A stretch of DNA of 64,000 nt from Bettongia penicillata ogilbyi (lineage: Eukaryota; Chordata; Mammalia; Diprotodontia; Potoroidae), in NCBI GenBank assembly GCA_023548195.1, contig JAJHZJ010000693.1:806001-870000 (forward strand), in the 5' to 3' direction. This document shows positions 24,191-36,229 of the stretch, one piece after another (positions within the stretch are counted from its first letter, which is position 1; each line of letters starts with the position of its first letter). A model generated the notes under the pieces. That model was not told where the DNA came from. It searched no databases and worked only from the letters and a program-made list of their open reading frames with translations. Position numbers and translations under genes: made by a program.

Positions 24191-24890
24191 AGGAATTATT
24201 AATGTGAGAAATTGAAATCAACATGGGAATTTTTATATGAACTAATAGGGAGTGAAGCAGGCCCAGGGCACCACTAAATGCTATGACTACAACAAAGCAA
24301 ACCCTTTAAGCAAGCTGAACTCTGAATAACTGTTCTGGCCCCAAACTTGGTCCCATAAAACAGAAGATGAGACACATCTGCCTTCTTGTGATGGAGATTC
24401 GGAGAGCTATAGTTGCAAAAGGTCATATCCACTGTCAAACATGGTGACCAGGTCTATTGACTTTCACTGTTCTTTGTTAGAAGGGAGGGTGGGAAGAGAT
24501 GGATATAGAAACAAAAAAATGTCAATAAAATGTTTAAGAATGAAGAAAAGGGGCTTTTAGTATTTTTTACTGTATTGTCAAATAAGATAATCATTATTAT
24601 GTGGTATTATTATATGATTACCTTGGTAATTAATATTTTACCATCTTTTGAAGCAACACACATTTTGATTACATATTACATGAAATGTGGAAATAAATTT
24701 ACATATCTGGAGCCTAAAAGAAATCAGATCATATATGAAATAAAATATAAGCAGAAATTTGAATAACCTGTAGCATCCCCACTTAAAGGCCTTACTCATC
24801 AATTTCTTCTTCCTTTCCTTTGTTTTTCAGTTTTTAAGCTCTTCTCTCCCTTTCCATTTTAACTAAAGCGCACTTGAACATGAACACAAG
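24191..24890. other. FBXW8 intron, unassigned
   Basis: About 24280-24540 resembles an RTE- or L1-type 3' end (atggatatagaaacaaaaaa, gtcaataaaatgttt). The rest is AT-rich, with nothing I can name. Confidence 0.3.
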
Positions 24891-24894
24891 TTTT

Positions 24895-25655
24895 ACGTTT
24901 ACTTTACCTTTCAGCTCTCTCTCCCACATCCAGCTTGTCATTACTCCTCTTAATCTCTTGAACATGCCTCCCTCTTTCCTCTGACAATGGCACCACCCCA
25001 GTTCAGGCCCTCATCACTGTGTGCCCAAACTCCTGGAATATCAGCTGGTTGGCCTCCCCACCATGAGTCTTTCCTTACTCCAGTCAATCGTTCACTCAAC
25101 TATAAAGTTAATTTTCCTGAAGTGCAGGTCTGACTGTTCTTCCCCTCTCCCCCAACTCAATAAACTCCAATGGCTCCCAACTACCTCCAAGATGAAATAT
25201 CAAACTTCTGTTGATCATTCACAGTCCTTCCTAACCTGCCTCCCTCACTTCCTTTCCAGTCACTTTCAGCCCCACCTCCCTCCCTCGACTCTGCCACATA
25301 TGTGAGATCAGTGACACCGGCCTCCTTGCTGTTCCTCACACAAGATGCCCCCCATCCTAACTCTGGGCAATGTCACTCGGTGTCCCCCCAGGAACTGATC
25401 TCCTACAGATCTGCCTCTTGACTTCCCCAACTTTCCAGATTCTACCTTCTACAAAAGTTTTTCTTGATCCCTCTCCATTCTGGAGCCTTTTCTTTATTAT
25501 TTCTAATTTATCTTGTATAAAACTTGTTTTTTATATTGCTGTTTAAACGTTGTCTCCCCATTAGACTGTGGACTCCTTGAGGAAAGTGATCAATGTGTAG
25601 CACCATGTTTGGTACATAGAAAAGGTATAATAAAGCTTACTGACTGATTTTTTAA
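24895..25655 (+). mobile_element. L2 3' half
   Basis: A long, well-ordered L2: cagttcaggccctcatcact, actccaatggctcccaacta, agtccttcctaacctgcctc, then tgatccctctccattctgg, and the 3' end gactgtggactccttgagga plus ataataaagcttactgactg. Confidence 0.85.
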
Positions 25656-26350
25656 AAAGTTTTTGTTTCTAGAAAGAATCAAGAAGGTGTTTTGTTGTAC
25701 ATTGTAAGGGCAGTAATAATACAAAATAAAAGTGCAGTAGGTACAGAAAGCATTGAAACGGAAAACAATGAAAACACAAAGGCAGAAGTTCATATTTTGA
25801 GCTTATCTTGAAGTATGTATTATTCATATGTAACACTAGCAATTTAATAATCCTCAAATATTAAATATTTCATCCTTAAGATATTAAATGCTTGTTCCAA
25901 TTTTACTCATACTTTTTCTACTACCTTAATTCTTTTAAAATTTAAATTGTACTATTAATTGTGAACAGAGTAAACACAAATGATGGGAATAAACCTGCTG
26001 CAATCACGTCAACGAGCAAGGTTTTCATTCACATCAGACAGGTGATGCTTCGAACTTCTCTCACAACCACTTAAATATGCATCACAATCAGCTCTCAGCC
26101 AAATGTTTACTGACCAGCCAAGATCTGAAATTGGTATGGGATTGAATGATTATGACACTTACTTTCAGAAGGAGATCTTTCTTAAGGAAGCACCATGGTT
26201 CCACAATTCCATCACAGTATTTGGTTTAAAATGTTGAGCTTTTGTAACTCCCCAGAAAAGTTCAGGAGAACTAGGCGGCAGACTGGTACCACCGAACTGT
26301 CCAACCAGTAAACTACAAGTGAGTGGTAGACACAACATCAGAACAGCTAC
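25656..26350. other. FBXW8 intron, unassigned
   Basis: AT-rich up to about 25980, then moderately complex sequence. No repeat or exon recognised. Confidence 0.3.
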
Positions 26351-26354
26351 TCAC

Positions 26355-26590
26355 AGGCTGCTGTTGTATGTTTGTCCTTCATTTTTGAAGAGGACCATGA
26401 CATCAAGGAAATGATGACATGACTTGCAGTTGACTTTGATTTGAGTAAGGGAGGGCTGTGCAAGGGCATCAGCCTCGCTTTCTTTTCCTGAGCCGTCTGG
26501 ATCCAGTGACCAGATATTCATCAGGATGACTGGAGATGGCCCAGGATGCAAGGGGAGACCTTGGCCTTTTTAGGCTAGGCCTTTTGCCAT
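26355..26590 (+). mobile_element. Marsupial SINE of the 'tgtttgtccttc' type
   Basis: tgtttgtccttcatttttga, gaggaccatgacatcaagga, tgacttgcagttgactttga, then gatccagtgaccagatattc and aggatgactggagatggc. I recall this order as a common marsupial SINE. The tail is lost. Confidence 0.65.
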
Positions 26591-27059
26591 AGCCCAGGCT
26601 TAAACATCAATCAGTAACTTGTGAGAGTACAGGACTCTCTATTCCCCCACCTTAGCTCCCTGTATTCCACTAGTCACCTGGGGTGAATGACAACATCCCT
26701 AGGGCCTTCATACAGCTCGAAGTCGTGCAGCCTGGGGAAGGAGTCCCTGCCCCTAACTCCCACCACTTTCCCACACATACAGACATCCTAAGTGAATCCT
26801 AGCCAGTGAAATCAATTCTTAGTGGAGCCAAAGTCATCTTGGGTAGATTTTACAGTGTGGTAATCACCCCACCTTAGGAAGAGAGAGCAATGTGTGGCAA
26901 AGGTCCATTAACTTCTCCAGACCCTATGGTGGCACTGATCCCAGAAGCCTAACCTGCATAGCTTCCAAGGAAATACCTGCTGAATATGTGACTGGCTTAC
27001 ACTTGCAAGCTATTAGGTTATAAACTCAGGTCAGCTGAGAGGAGGTGACCTTACACCTT

Positions 27060-27132
27060 GTGCTTCAGTTTCCTCATCTGTAAGACCAGGTAGCTGAACT
27101 AGAAGATTTCTTCCAACTCTAAAATCCCATCC
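27060..27132 (+). mobile_element. MIR tail fragment
   Basis: gcttcagtttcctcatctgt and gctgaactagaagatttctt blocks. Confidence 0.6.
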
Positions 27133-27599
27133 TTCTAAATACACAGCCTCAGTCCCCTCAGAAGAGTCAGAGAACATACTATCATAAACTTGTGGCAATC
27201 AGAGAACTCTTTACTTGGAACTGCAAGAGTTACTTTAGAAGGTGTGCATTGAGAGTGCATACAATCAAGAGGAAAACGAGGCAGATTTCTTCTAAAACAG
27301 AATTAACATACATCTGTTGTTCATCCATTCTACAGGACACAAACATTAACTGTGCATGTGGCGGAACATGTAGGGCTGGGGATCTATGAGCCAAACCACA
27401 ATCCCTGGCTCAGCATTCTTTTCAGGTTGCAGCCCAATATCATCCTCCTTAATTTTTATACTATATTTTTTATTATAAATCCTTTAATAGTCATTAAACA
27501 TAACGCATGGAGCTATGCTAATCACTGCCAGATTAAGTATGATACATCTAATACCATATGGGAAGTGGTACACTGAATTTAGGGTGTGCCCATATTTTT

Positions 27600-27680
27600 T
27601 TAATAGAAGATACATAGATATATAGATACAGATACCTAGATATATAGATATAGATACACACATGTATGTATGTATGCATA
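27600..27680. repeat. TAGA/TATG microsatellite
   Basis: Interrupted tagata, tatg and cata units. Confidence 0.8.
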
Positions 27681-27714
27681 TGTTTATATGGCACGATCTT
27701 AAATGTCAATCTAT

Positions 27715-28085
27715 TTTTCTCCAACCTCATCCTTCTTGACCTCTCTATGGCGTTGCATACAGCGGAGCACACTCCAGCTCCTAAATCCTTTTTCTTCTCT
27801 GGATTTCTCCTCTCTACTAGTTCTCCTCCCTGCTATCTGACCAGTCCCCATCCTCCTTTGCTGCCTCCTCCTCTGTTACCAGATCCTTAACTGTAGGTGT
27901 TCTACAAGACTGTCCTGGATCCCTCTTCTCCCTCAGTCTCTCTTGGTGATTTCGAACTATCATGTCTATATTGATGACTCCCTAAGCAATATATCCAACC
28001 TCAGTCTCTCCCCTCAAGTTCAGTTCCACAATCACCAACTGAAACCAGATGTCTCAAAGACATCTCAAACTCTAATGTCCACAAC
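27715..28085 (+). mobile_element. L2 fragment from the reverse-transcriptase region
   Basis: ttgacctctctatggcgttg, ctgtaggtgttctacaagact, cctggatccctcttctccc, then atgatctatattgatgac-like sequence. It corresponds to the RT catalytic region of L2 in plus orientation; the frame is broken. Confidence 0.7.
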
Positions 28086-29930
28086 ACAAGACATTATCTG
28101 TTCACCTCTACAGGGGCCGGGAAATATCCCAAAGGCAAAGAACAGAGAAAGACAAAAGAAGGACTGAATAATCCATAAGCTGTTTAATCAGCCCCTGAAA
28201 GAAACCAAGAGCTAACCATCTATAAAAAATGTTTCTTATTCGAATGTTTCATTATATAAAGGACCCCATCAGTTGAGAATAAATAAGTTCAATGATCTGC
28301 TTTGATAAGCATGAGTTTTTCTGGTAAATATCTGCTTAAATGATCTCCACTTGCTGTAGCAGAAGCAGAAGCAGAAGCTAACGACAGAGCAGTTTTGTTG
28401 CAGAATAACCCAGGAGGTGAATACTGAAGTCTCCAGGTCTCTTAAGTTGATGGAATGGGGTGGGGCAATAAATGCCCCATTTCAGTTGGCACAGCAACCT
28501 GACACATGTGGGAGACTGGCTTAGCTCTAATGAACTGGTGGTTAAAAAAAAAAAAGCAGACAGTTTCACAGATGTAAAACATGGCAGGGAGGCAGGGAGG
28601 AGGGCAGGACAAAAACCTAAGTGGAATCTGAAAAGACTGAGCTATATTGGCCAGAAGACAGACTAAATGGTGATGGGAGGGAGGAGCAAAGGCTGCTCTC
28701 TCTGCAGAGCTCCAGATGTCTTTATCGTTGCCTAATGACAATTCCACTCAACCAATTAAGACACTACTATGAAGTGGCATTGTCAGAAAGCCTTTGGACC
28801 TCAGTGTGGATGACTGGCTAATTGGTGTTGGTGCAAAGTACAACTGCAACTCATACAGAAGCTGATATGAATTCATGGAAGACAAAAATCGGGAGCAAGT
28901 CTTTTTCCAAACCAATGGCTAAGTGTCCCGATTAGCACCAATCAGGGATCTTACTACTCTTCTTGATTTTCTTAATGTGCATTGAGGCTGTTTAATTCTA
29001 CAGAAGCAGGATTTACAAGGGTATGCCTGATTTTCAGTTACAAAGGCAGGGAGAGGGCACATATGGACCTCTCATGGCACGTCACCTCTGAGCCAATCCC
29101 GAACCCTTGGGAGTTAGGTAGTGAGTCTCCAATAAACAATCAGATACTTATCTCACATGAGAACAGAGAAGAAAACCAAAAAAGAAAGATGGAGTTGTAA
29201 GGCAAAAGCTAATCTTCCTTTTCATAGGCAGCACTCCCTGCACAGTGCCTGGTCTCTTTCTGGGCAAAAGCACATTTTACTTGCTAAGCATCAGAAAAGT
29301 AGAGGGCACGGGAGAGCCAGAAGGGCCTGGGCTCACAGTGGACACTTCTTAGCTGTGTGCCTACAGGTACAGCCATGACCCCTCCGGGCCTCTCCCTTTG
29401 CCTGGAAAACAAGGACAAAATGGCCTAGAATAGTCGACTCCCTCACAGTGAGAGGTGTGGAGGAGATATTGTGGGTAAACCCCTTTCTCAGCTCAACAGA
29501 CATGACAAGCGTGATGGTCACTGCCTCAGTCAAGGCCAAGGAGGCATGTCAGTGGTCAGGCCCAGAGTGTGGCCTTAACAAACAATGCTTCCAGAAAGCA
29601 TTCTCACTCAGACGGCCTGTGAACACCCCCAGAGGCTGAAGCACTAAGCAAGAACTCAAAGGAAAGAAAGGGAAAAACCAGCTCTCAGGGTCTGGCTGAG
29701 GGGCTGTGGGGAGAGAGGGCATTTTCTACCTCCAGGTCACTAACGTCCATCACGTTCCTTCACTTTTATCAGCATCATCCTCTCTGGTGACAAAGAGAGG
29801 ACATGATGGAGGGAAAGACACCATTAGCAATCAGAACTAGGAACTGAATGAATGACCCATCTTTAAAACAGAAGGCTGAATGTATAAATATGTGCAACAA
29901 TTTAAGTCCATTCAACAAGCATTTCTATTA
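28086..29930. other. FBXW8 intron, unassigned
   Basis: About 1.8 kb of moderately complex sequence with several short open frames on both strands but no coherent family similarity. No exon or mobile element recognised. Confidence 0.35.
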
Positions 29931-29937
29931 CTCAGGA

Positions 29938-30176
29938 ATTGAGGAGGCATAGTAGTAGTAAGGAAGACCTGAGTTCAAATCCAACCTCAGTCCACTCCAC
30001 TAGCTGTATGACCCTGGACAAACAACTTAAACTCTCAATGTTTCAGTTTTCTCATCTGTAAAATGGGGAAAATAACAGCACCCACCTCCCAGAGCATCAT
30101 AAGGATCAAACAAGATAACACATGCAAAGTGCTTTGTAAACCTTAAAGTACCACATAAACATTACCTATTATCCTA
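29938..30176 (+). mobile_element. MIR SINE, nearly complete
   Basis: agacctgagttcaaatccaa, ctagctgtatgaccctggac, then tcagttttctcatctgtaaa, catcataaggatcaaacaag and gcaaagtgctttgtaaacct, all in MIR order. Confidence 0.85.
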
Positions 30177-30177
30177 A

Positions 30178-30670
30178 ATGTCTGTGTGCCAGGCACTTTG
30201 CGAGGCACCAGGGACACAGAGACAAAAATGAAAAGTCTATGCCTAAAGGAGCTTACATTTTTCTGAGGTCAATGAATAAATACAAAATACATACAAAATA
30301 ACTAAATTCAGTCAATAAACATTTATTAAATACCTACTGTGTGCCAGGCACTAAGCTAACCTCTGAGGAAACAAAGGGCCAATGACAGTCCCTGCCCTCA
30401 GGGAGTACATGGTCTAACAGGGAAGGCTACACGCAAACATTTACACACGATCAAGATACGGGTAAGATAAACTGGAGGCAACATAAGGGGCATCAGAGTT
30501 CCTGTGGAAGGCAGGATTTTAGCTGCAACTTGAAGGAAACCAGGGACGTCAGGAGGTAGGGATGAAGATGGAGAGCGTTCCAGGCTTGGGGGGCAGCCAG
30601 AGAAAATGGCTGGAGTCTGAGGAGGGACTGTCTTATTTAAGGAGCAGTCTGGAGGCAGCTGGCATTGGAC
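30178..30670 (-). mobile_element. L2 3' fragments, antisense
   Basis: Two overlapping L2 3'-end blocks (30185-30270 and 30310-30420) then the longer antisense body: gattttagctgcaacttgaa, gcgttccaggcttggggggc and ggagcagtctggaggcagct. Confidence 0.8.
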
Positions 30671-30682
30671 TGAAGAGTATGA

Positions 30683-30685
<3 letters not shown>

Positions 30686-30716
<31 letters not shown>

Positions 30717-30904
30717 TGTATGTGTGTGTATGTATCTGTGTGTATGTATGTGTGTATGTGTATCTGTGTGTATGTGTGTGTTTGTGTGTGTATGTATGTA
30801 TTGTGTATGTGTATCTGTGTGTATATGTTTGTGTGTGTATGTGTGTGTATCTGTGTGTGTGTATCTGTGTGCGTGTGTGTGTGTGTGTGTGAATCTGTGT
30901 GTGC
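30686..30904. repeat. Long TG microsatellite
   Basis: About 220 bp of (TG)n with TATG and TCTG interruptions. It generates several spurious Val/Cys-rich open frames on the plus strand and a His/Thr-rich one on the minus strand. Capable of Z-DNA formation in principle. Confidence 0.95.
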
Positions 30905-30905
30905 A

Positions 30906-31064
30906 GAAACAGGCTGTAATGCCCTCAGGAAATTTCAACACCTGCTTTGTGATCCTGAAATTCTCCCTGAGTCCAAGGCCCATCTTCTTAATACAGATAT
31001 TTTACCAATGTTGCTGGATGACTCTGAGTCACGGAAAACTACATTCTTCAAGGAATTAATGTAA
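30906..31064 (+). other. Unrecognised open segment, possible exon or retrocopy fragment
   Basis: Directly after the TG tract, one frame stays open for about 53 codons with ordinary protein-like composition (residues such as [14 protein letters not shown] and [14 protein letters not shown]). A tgtgtgtgcag acceptor-like sequence precedes it, and the segment ends AAT before gtaagt, which fits a donor. I do not recognise the peptide. It could be an exon of a plus-strand transcript, a pseudogene fragment or chance. Confidence 0.2.
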
Positions 31065-32080
31065 GTACATGAGCAAACAACAAAATGAGAATAAAGGGTG
31101 TCATCAAGGGAATGTAAATGGGAGAAGGGGGTAATGATGCCAAACCTGCAGGCTTATCCCTACTGGATGGCATCCATCCAAGCCCGTGTACTGTGGCATA
31201 CCAGCACTATTACATCTATGTTTTAAAATGGACAATAAGAAATTATCAGGAGCTGTAAGTCTGAAACCAAATACTTCTAGGAATCACTGAATTTCTAGGC
31301 TATGAGAGCAGCAAAGATAAGACCAATGGTATTTGTTGGGGGCAGGGACAGAGGAAGGGTGTTTATCGGCCTCAGTACAAGGAGTTGTATAAAGAGTAAG
31401 GGTTATGGAGACACTAGGCAGACCAGGTCCCCTGTTTTGAAGTTCCTATCTCTAGCATGTAGAAATTTAAAGGAATTGTCACTCTTCAATATATATGTTC
31501 TTTGTACAAAATCAAAGACAACAAATCAACACAAATAGGAATATTGTTTTAATAAAATATCCTACAATAAACAAAAACTTAACTTCATTGCAAAATAAAG
31601 ATCGTGTTGTACAATACCACTCCCACCATTAAGTAGAGCTCATAAGGCATCAAGTGGAAAATAATGAACTTTTTAATGGCCCCTCGAACAGACGGCATGC
31701 AGAGAACGCTTCAAACTATTTTCTATACATCTTGGTTAATCACGATCAATACAGTCCAAGTCAGTGATGATTACACAAGAGTTATTGAATCTGTGGCTCC
31801 TTCCATTGCTCCTGGGAGAACAGGAGATGGATAAAGGCAGGCATGAGTTCACAAGTATTTATTAAAGATATCTGGGCTATCTTTTATTATGGACATAATA
31901 AACTCAATGCTCTTTCTATGACATTATCAATATCTTACCTAGTCATATCTATAAGTTTACAGATCATTCACAACAGAGGTAAATTAATAAATCCAAAAAT
32001 ATTTTAAAAAGCTAAAAGGAAGATAGTAATTGATTACTCCTTTCTCAGACACTTAGGCTGTATTTATAGTACAGTGATTT
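31065..32080. other. FBXW8 intron, unassigned
   Basis: No repeat or exon recognised. About 31535-31620 is rich in AATAAA-like words but has no other sign of a gene end. Confidence 0.3.
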
Positions 32081-32084
32081 GTGT

Positions 32085-32185
32085 GTCCTATCTCCTGATT
32101 AGATCATAAGCTTCCTGAAAGCAAGGCATGTCCTTCCTTTCTGTATCTCCCACAGGAGCACAGTACACTACCTGCTACTAGGTGG
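32085..32185 (+). mobile_element. L2 3'-end fragment
   Basis: tagatcataagcttcctgaa, gcaaggcatgtccttccttt and tgtatctcccacaggagcac. Confidence 0.65.
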
Positions 32186-32269
32186 TTGTTGTTCAGGCAT
32201 TGTATCCCCATAGACCACAGCACACCAGGCCCTTCCATCCTTCACAATCTAACGAAGTCTATCCAACTT

Positions 32270-32730
32270 TACTTTCATTGTTTCCATGATACTGTGTACC
32301 CATCTCAGCCTCTGCTCTTCCTTTTCCATTTTATCTTCAATCTATCCCAACCTCAGGGGCTTTTCCAATGAGTCCCGTTTTCTAATGCTTCAGCTTCAGT
32401 ATTTGACCTTCCAGTGAATAGCCTGGAATTAATTTCTTTACAAACTGACTGGTTTGAGCTCCTTGCTGTCCAAGGGACTCTTAAAAGTCTTGTCCAGTGT
32501 CACAACTCAAAGAGTGTTGATTCTGCAGCACTCAACTTTCCTTACAATGCAACTCTTACAGACATACATTGCTATTGGAAAAACTATAGCTTTGACTACA
32601 TAGACCCAGTCAGCAAGGGGATAGTCCTGCTTTTTAGTATGCTGTTCAGATTTTCCATGGCTTTCCTTCCAAACTGAAATGAAATGAATGATTAAATTCT
32701 TCACAGGACAGTGGCTTAATAAAGTCATCC
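32270..32730 (-). mobile_element. RTE/BovB-like LINE fragment, antisense
   Basis: The minus strand encodes RTE reverse-transcriptase C-terminal sequence: WVYVVKAIVFPIAMYVCKS, then RKVECCRINTL, the block that reads V-K-A-x-V-F-P-x-x-M-Y-x-C-x-S in BovB-type RTEs. Upstream in the element's sense the frame is broken. A 5'-truncated or internal dead copy. Confidence 0.75.
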
Positions 32731-32734
32731 TAAT

Positions 32735-35285
32735 AACTAGGACCTACTTCCATGCACCAACAATTTGTGATCTTACCACTGTGACTCTTCCACCAAAAAC
32801 TGACAGACGGCTGTCATTCTGCCTCAGATGATCTTTCTGTGAGTTGCTCTGACTGAAAAAAAACCAACACTTTGCCATCAAACTCGTGATGAATCTCTTG
32901 CAGTTTAGTCAGGCTATTCCTCCCAGGCCCATTCTCAAAGTGAGTCTGGCTCGGTACCTCCTGCCAGATTTCCTACACTACTGTCACAGCCTTTGCAAAG
33001 ACAGGGTCACCTTCATGTCACAAAGGGACAATTTTATATGCTCTAAAGCCATACACAAAAAAAGGATAAAGCCAGATTTTTCAAGGAAAAGGAATCTCAA
33101 AAATTGAGAGCATGTCCACAGCATTAATGTGAGCAACACAGTATGTGCATAAGAAAACTTATAACACCATCACCAATCTGGATTTCCCCTTGAGGGACTC
33201 CAAGTATGCCCTTAACAGTTACGTACTCCAAGAAGCTATGATTTTGGCAGTGAAGATCTCTCTGTCCTTTAGCAAACAGTCCTCATACTCTAGCAACCCT
33301 TTTGCAACTTATCTGATGGTCTTTGAGAGATGCTATGACCAACGAATTTGCCAGGCTGAGGCCAGCTTGGTAAGAGCCTCTTTGAGCTTAGCTAGGCCAA
33401 TCCTAAGACAGCAGGCATCACTTTGCACCCTGGTAGCACCTGCTGACAGTTGGGCTCTGTTGGCTTATCCTTCAATAATCTAGGCACCGAAGGAGAGCTT
33501 AGTGGAAGACTTCAGAAATAATGTCTAACTTAGACAGAAAAAAATGCCAACCAAACCAACCAAAAATTCATTTCTCATATGTAGAAAATTTTGAAATCTG
33601 AGGAGAAAAGTTTCATGCTGAAACAGAAAGTAAAAAATATGACAAAGAATTTGGTTAATATAGAAGATTGTTCAATCATAAAATGAGTCTACTTCTCCTA
33701 CTACCAGAGGAACTATGGGAAATGAAATACCTAGAAATGAGGTAATACAGGAAGTTATCTTTGACTCATGTCTATGTTTGAGTAAAGAACTTCCACCTAA
33801 CAAACCCTAATTATAGACAATGATAAAGTCCTTGTTCTGGGCAAACAGAATCAATTAGAGAAGCAGACATTTAATTTCAAGTACATGTAGGCTAGATGTG
33901 TGATGCTGAACAGAACACTAGAAACACTCTCTACCTTGGCATCCACAGTATTTGGAGAGACACACACAAACCATTCAATTAAGAAGTCAACCTGAACTGG
34001 TACAACTATGGCTGCTGGACCCAGAAGGGCTTACACCTGGTGGCTGGCAGATCACAGCTTCATTGGGAAGACTTAAGAATGTAAATTAAAGGACAGCATA
34101 AAAAAAAAAAAACTAAGACAAAATGCAACACAGATTTTAAAGAGAAAAATAATTGTTCTTTCAAGGCATGAGATAATTGGAAAAAAGGTGAAAGGCAAGG
34201 AATTTTCCCACCTACAGGTACTGCAAGGAAACAAGGATAAATTAAGTGTGCTTTCCAGGAAGAGTGGAAATTGTTGTCTAAAAGTTAAAGCTAAATTTTT
34301 TAAAGTTTTAAATTTTTAAAAAGAAAATAGAGATGAGGGGAAAGAAGAGAAAACATTCTGTAAACAAATGATTTTGCCTCGAATACAAACAGCAAATCGT
34401 GCTGTTACTGGAGCTGAAATGCTTCAGACTTCAGAATCTTAAGCAGCAGTGAGGAGGGAGTTCACTGCCAAACACCACCGTACTCTTGGGCATCTGATAA
34501 AAGCTTCTTGGTAAGCTAATAGCTTAATGGTGAGGTCGAGCTGGCACAGGGGTCTCCGATGAGCAGGAGGCTCAAGTTTCTGCTCCAGGTTTCACCTGAG
34601 ATGCCTCCCTTCACTAGGTGGCAGTCAAGTGAATACACTTTATGTCAACTTGTAACCAGACCTACAGATCAGGTTTTATAATTTGACCTTTCTGAACTCA
34701 TGATGTCATCTGTTTTCAACACACTTTAAACTATGAGGCAGCAAATGGGGGGAGGGGTTGCTTTTTGAGACTCACAAAGCAAGACGGGCACGTTTTGTCT
34801 CACCCTAGTCCTTCCACTTCTTGTCTCTGGTTATGAACATCAGAAAAGAGCCCTGCCTGATTCTGGGAGCAACTGTCTCCAAAAAGCATCCCTGCTCCTC
34901 CACTAACTCTCCATAATGACCTCTCAGAGAGCACCTATTCTCAAATCGAAGGAGATCTGCTCCCAGTCTCCTTATCATTACCCAAATACTTGGGGGCTCA
35001 AAAGCTCCCAGACGAAGTATGCCTCTCACCACCCCGCGGTGAGTCAGCTATGTCTGTAGGCAGGGTCAAGGCCAGTTTTCTCACTGATACACCTAAAATC
35101 TACTGACTACATAAACAGAAATTTCCACAACTGTGCTAAATCTTTGGTCCCAGAAAGACAGTTCAAAATGCAGCTAGGTCTTTCAATTTTCTATTAAAGT
35201 TCTTTTTTTGAAATTAATTCAAAAAAACTCCTCACAGAAGGGGGTAATCAGGCACAGTCACAGAACCCTTACAGCACCAGGGCCC
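32735..35285. other. FBXW8 intron, mostly unassigned
   Basis: It includes a 113-codon plus-strand open frame (33145-33483) with no recognisable domain. The stretch 33140-33490 might be an unnamed repeat. A CTCF-like site lies at 34610-34624. Nothing else can be named. Confidence 0.3.
34610..34624 (+). promoter_or_regulatory. Candidate CTCF site
   Basis: ttcactaggtggcag matches the CTCF core CCACYAGRKGGCAS at all but one position. It lies in non-repetitive sequence. A motif match alone; occupancy is unknown. Confidence 0.3.
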
Positions 35286-35289
35286 ACGA

Positions 35290-35455
35290 TGGAGATCACA
35301 GAATTCTAGAGATGGAAAAGCCTTTAGAAACCCTGTGATCTCCTCATTTTACACACTAGGAAAAGGAGGCCCAAGTGAGTTGTCCAAGCGTACGGTGCTA
35401 GTTAGTGACCAAGGGACCTGACAAATGAGACTTGCTGGCTCACCTTTCAGTACTT
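35290..35455 (-). mobile_element. MIR-family fragment
   Basis: tctagagatggaaaagccttt, then cattttacacactaggaaa and a caagtgagttgtccaagcg block, in minus orientation. Confidence 0.6.
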
Positions 35456-35709
35456 CTTAATAAGTAGGAGCAAAACAGTCTTGGAAGTAACACATAAAAG
35501 AAATTCAGGTTTAAAAAACCCCAAGCAGTACGAAATTGATATTCAGAGCTTCCTAGAGAACCTTTGTTTGTGATCTGCTGTGCTCATGAAAAAGCTCTTT
35601 TCTGATGTCTAAGCAAGGAATGAATTTTTTTTAAAAAAATCTTATGGAATAAGATAATTACTTTTTTCTCCAAATGTTACTAGAACAAAATATTCAGAAT
35701 TACCTTAAT

Positions 35710-35722
35710 GAAAAGAAGCATA
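35710..35722. repeat. Target-site duplication of HAL1, left copy
   Basis: gaaaagaagcata, matching gaaaagaagcgta at 38763-38775 in 12 of 13 positions. Confidence 0.85.
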
Positions 35723-36229
35723 GGCAGAGCCAAGATGACAGAGTAGAAGGACGCACGTTTACGAGCTCCGAAACGAAAGCCCATAGAATTAATGTAAAAA
35801 GGAGTCCCCCATAACTTCTGGGTCAATACAAGGTGTGCAGAAACGGAGTGGAAGAGATTTCCGTTCCAGGGAGCCCTGGAGACCCATCCCCAGGGTCTGT
35901 CGCAACCCGGAAAGTGGACCCCACCCCCAACGCTGCCCTGGCCGCAGCCCCAGAGAAGCTGATCCGAGCAGGCTTCAGAGACGGAAGCTCCGGCAGCCGG
36001 GAAAGTCCCTCCACCCACAGAAGCTACAGGTCAGTGAGAGAGAAGGCCGGGCTGGAGGAGAGGGGGAGCAGGGCATCTCCGTGACTCGGGCCCCCTCGGG
36101 AGGAAGCGGCGGCGGCAGAGACGGGGCAGGAAGCGGCAGAGGCAGAGTTGTGGGCGGAGGCTGAGGTGGCAGGCAGCGGACCGGGACTTAGGAATCCCCC
36201 AGCAGCAGGCAGGATCTTCATTATGGAAG

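Noticed and set aside
30562..31064. Long plus- and minus-strand open frames rich in Val/Cys or His/Thr
   Set aside because: They are the TG microsatellite (30686-30904) read as codons; only the short segment after the repeat is worth noting.
33145..33483. 112-codon plus-strand frame
   Set aside because: No recognisable motif or splice context; possibly part of an unnamed repeat. Not called as a gene.
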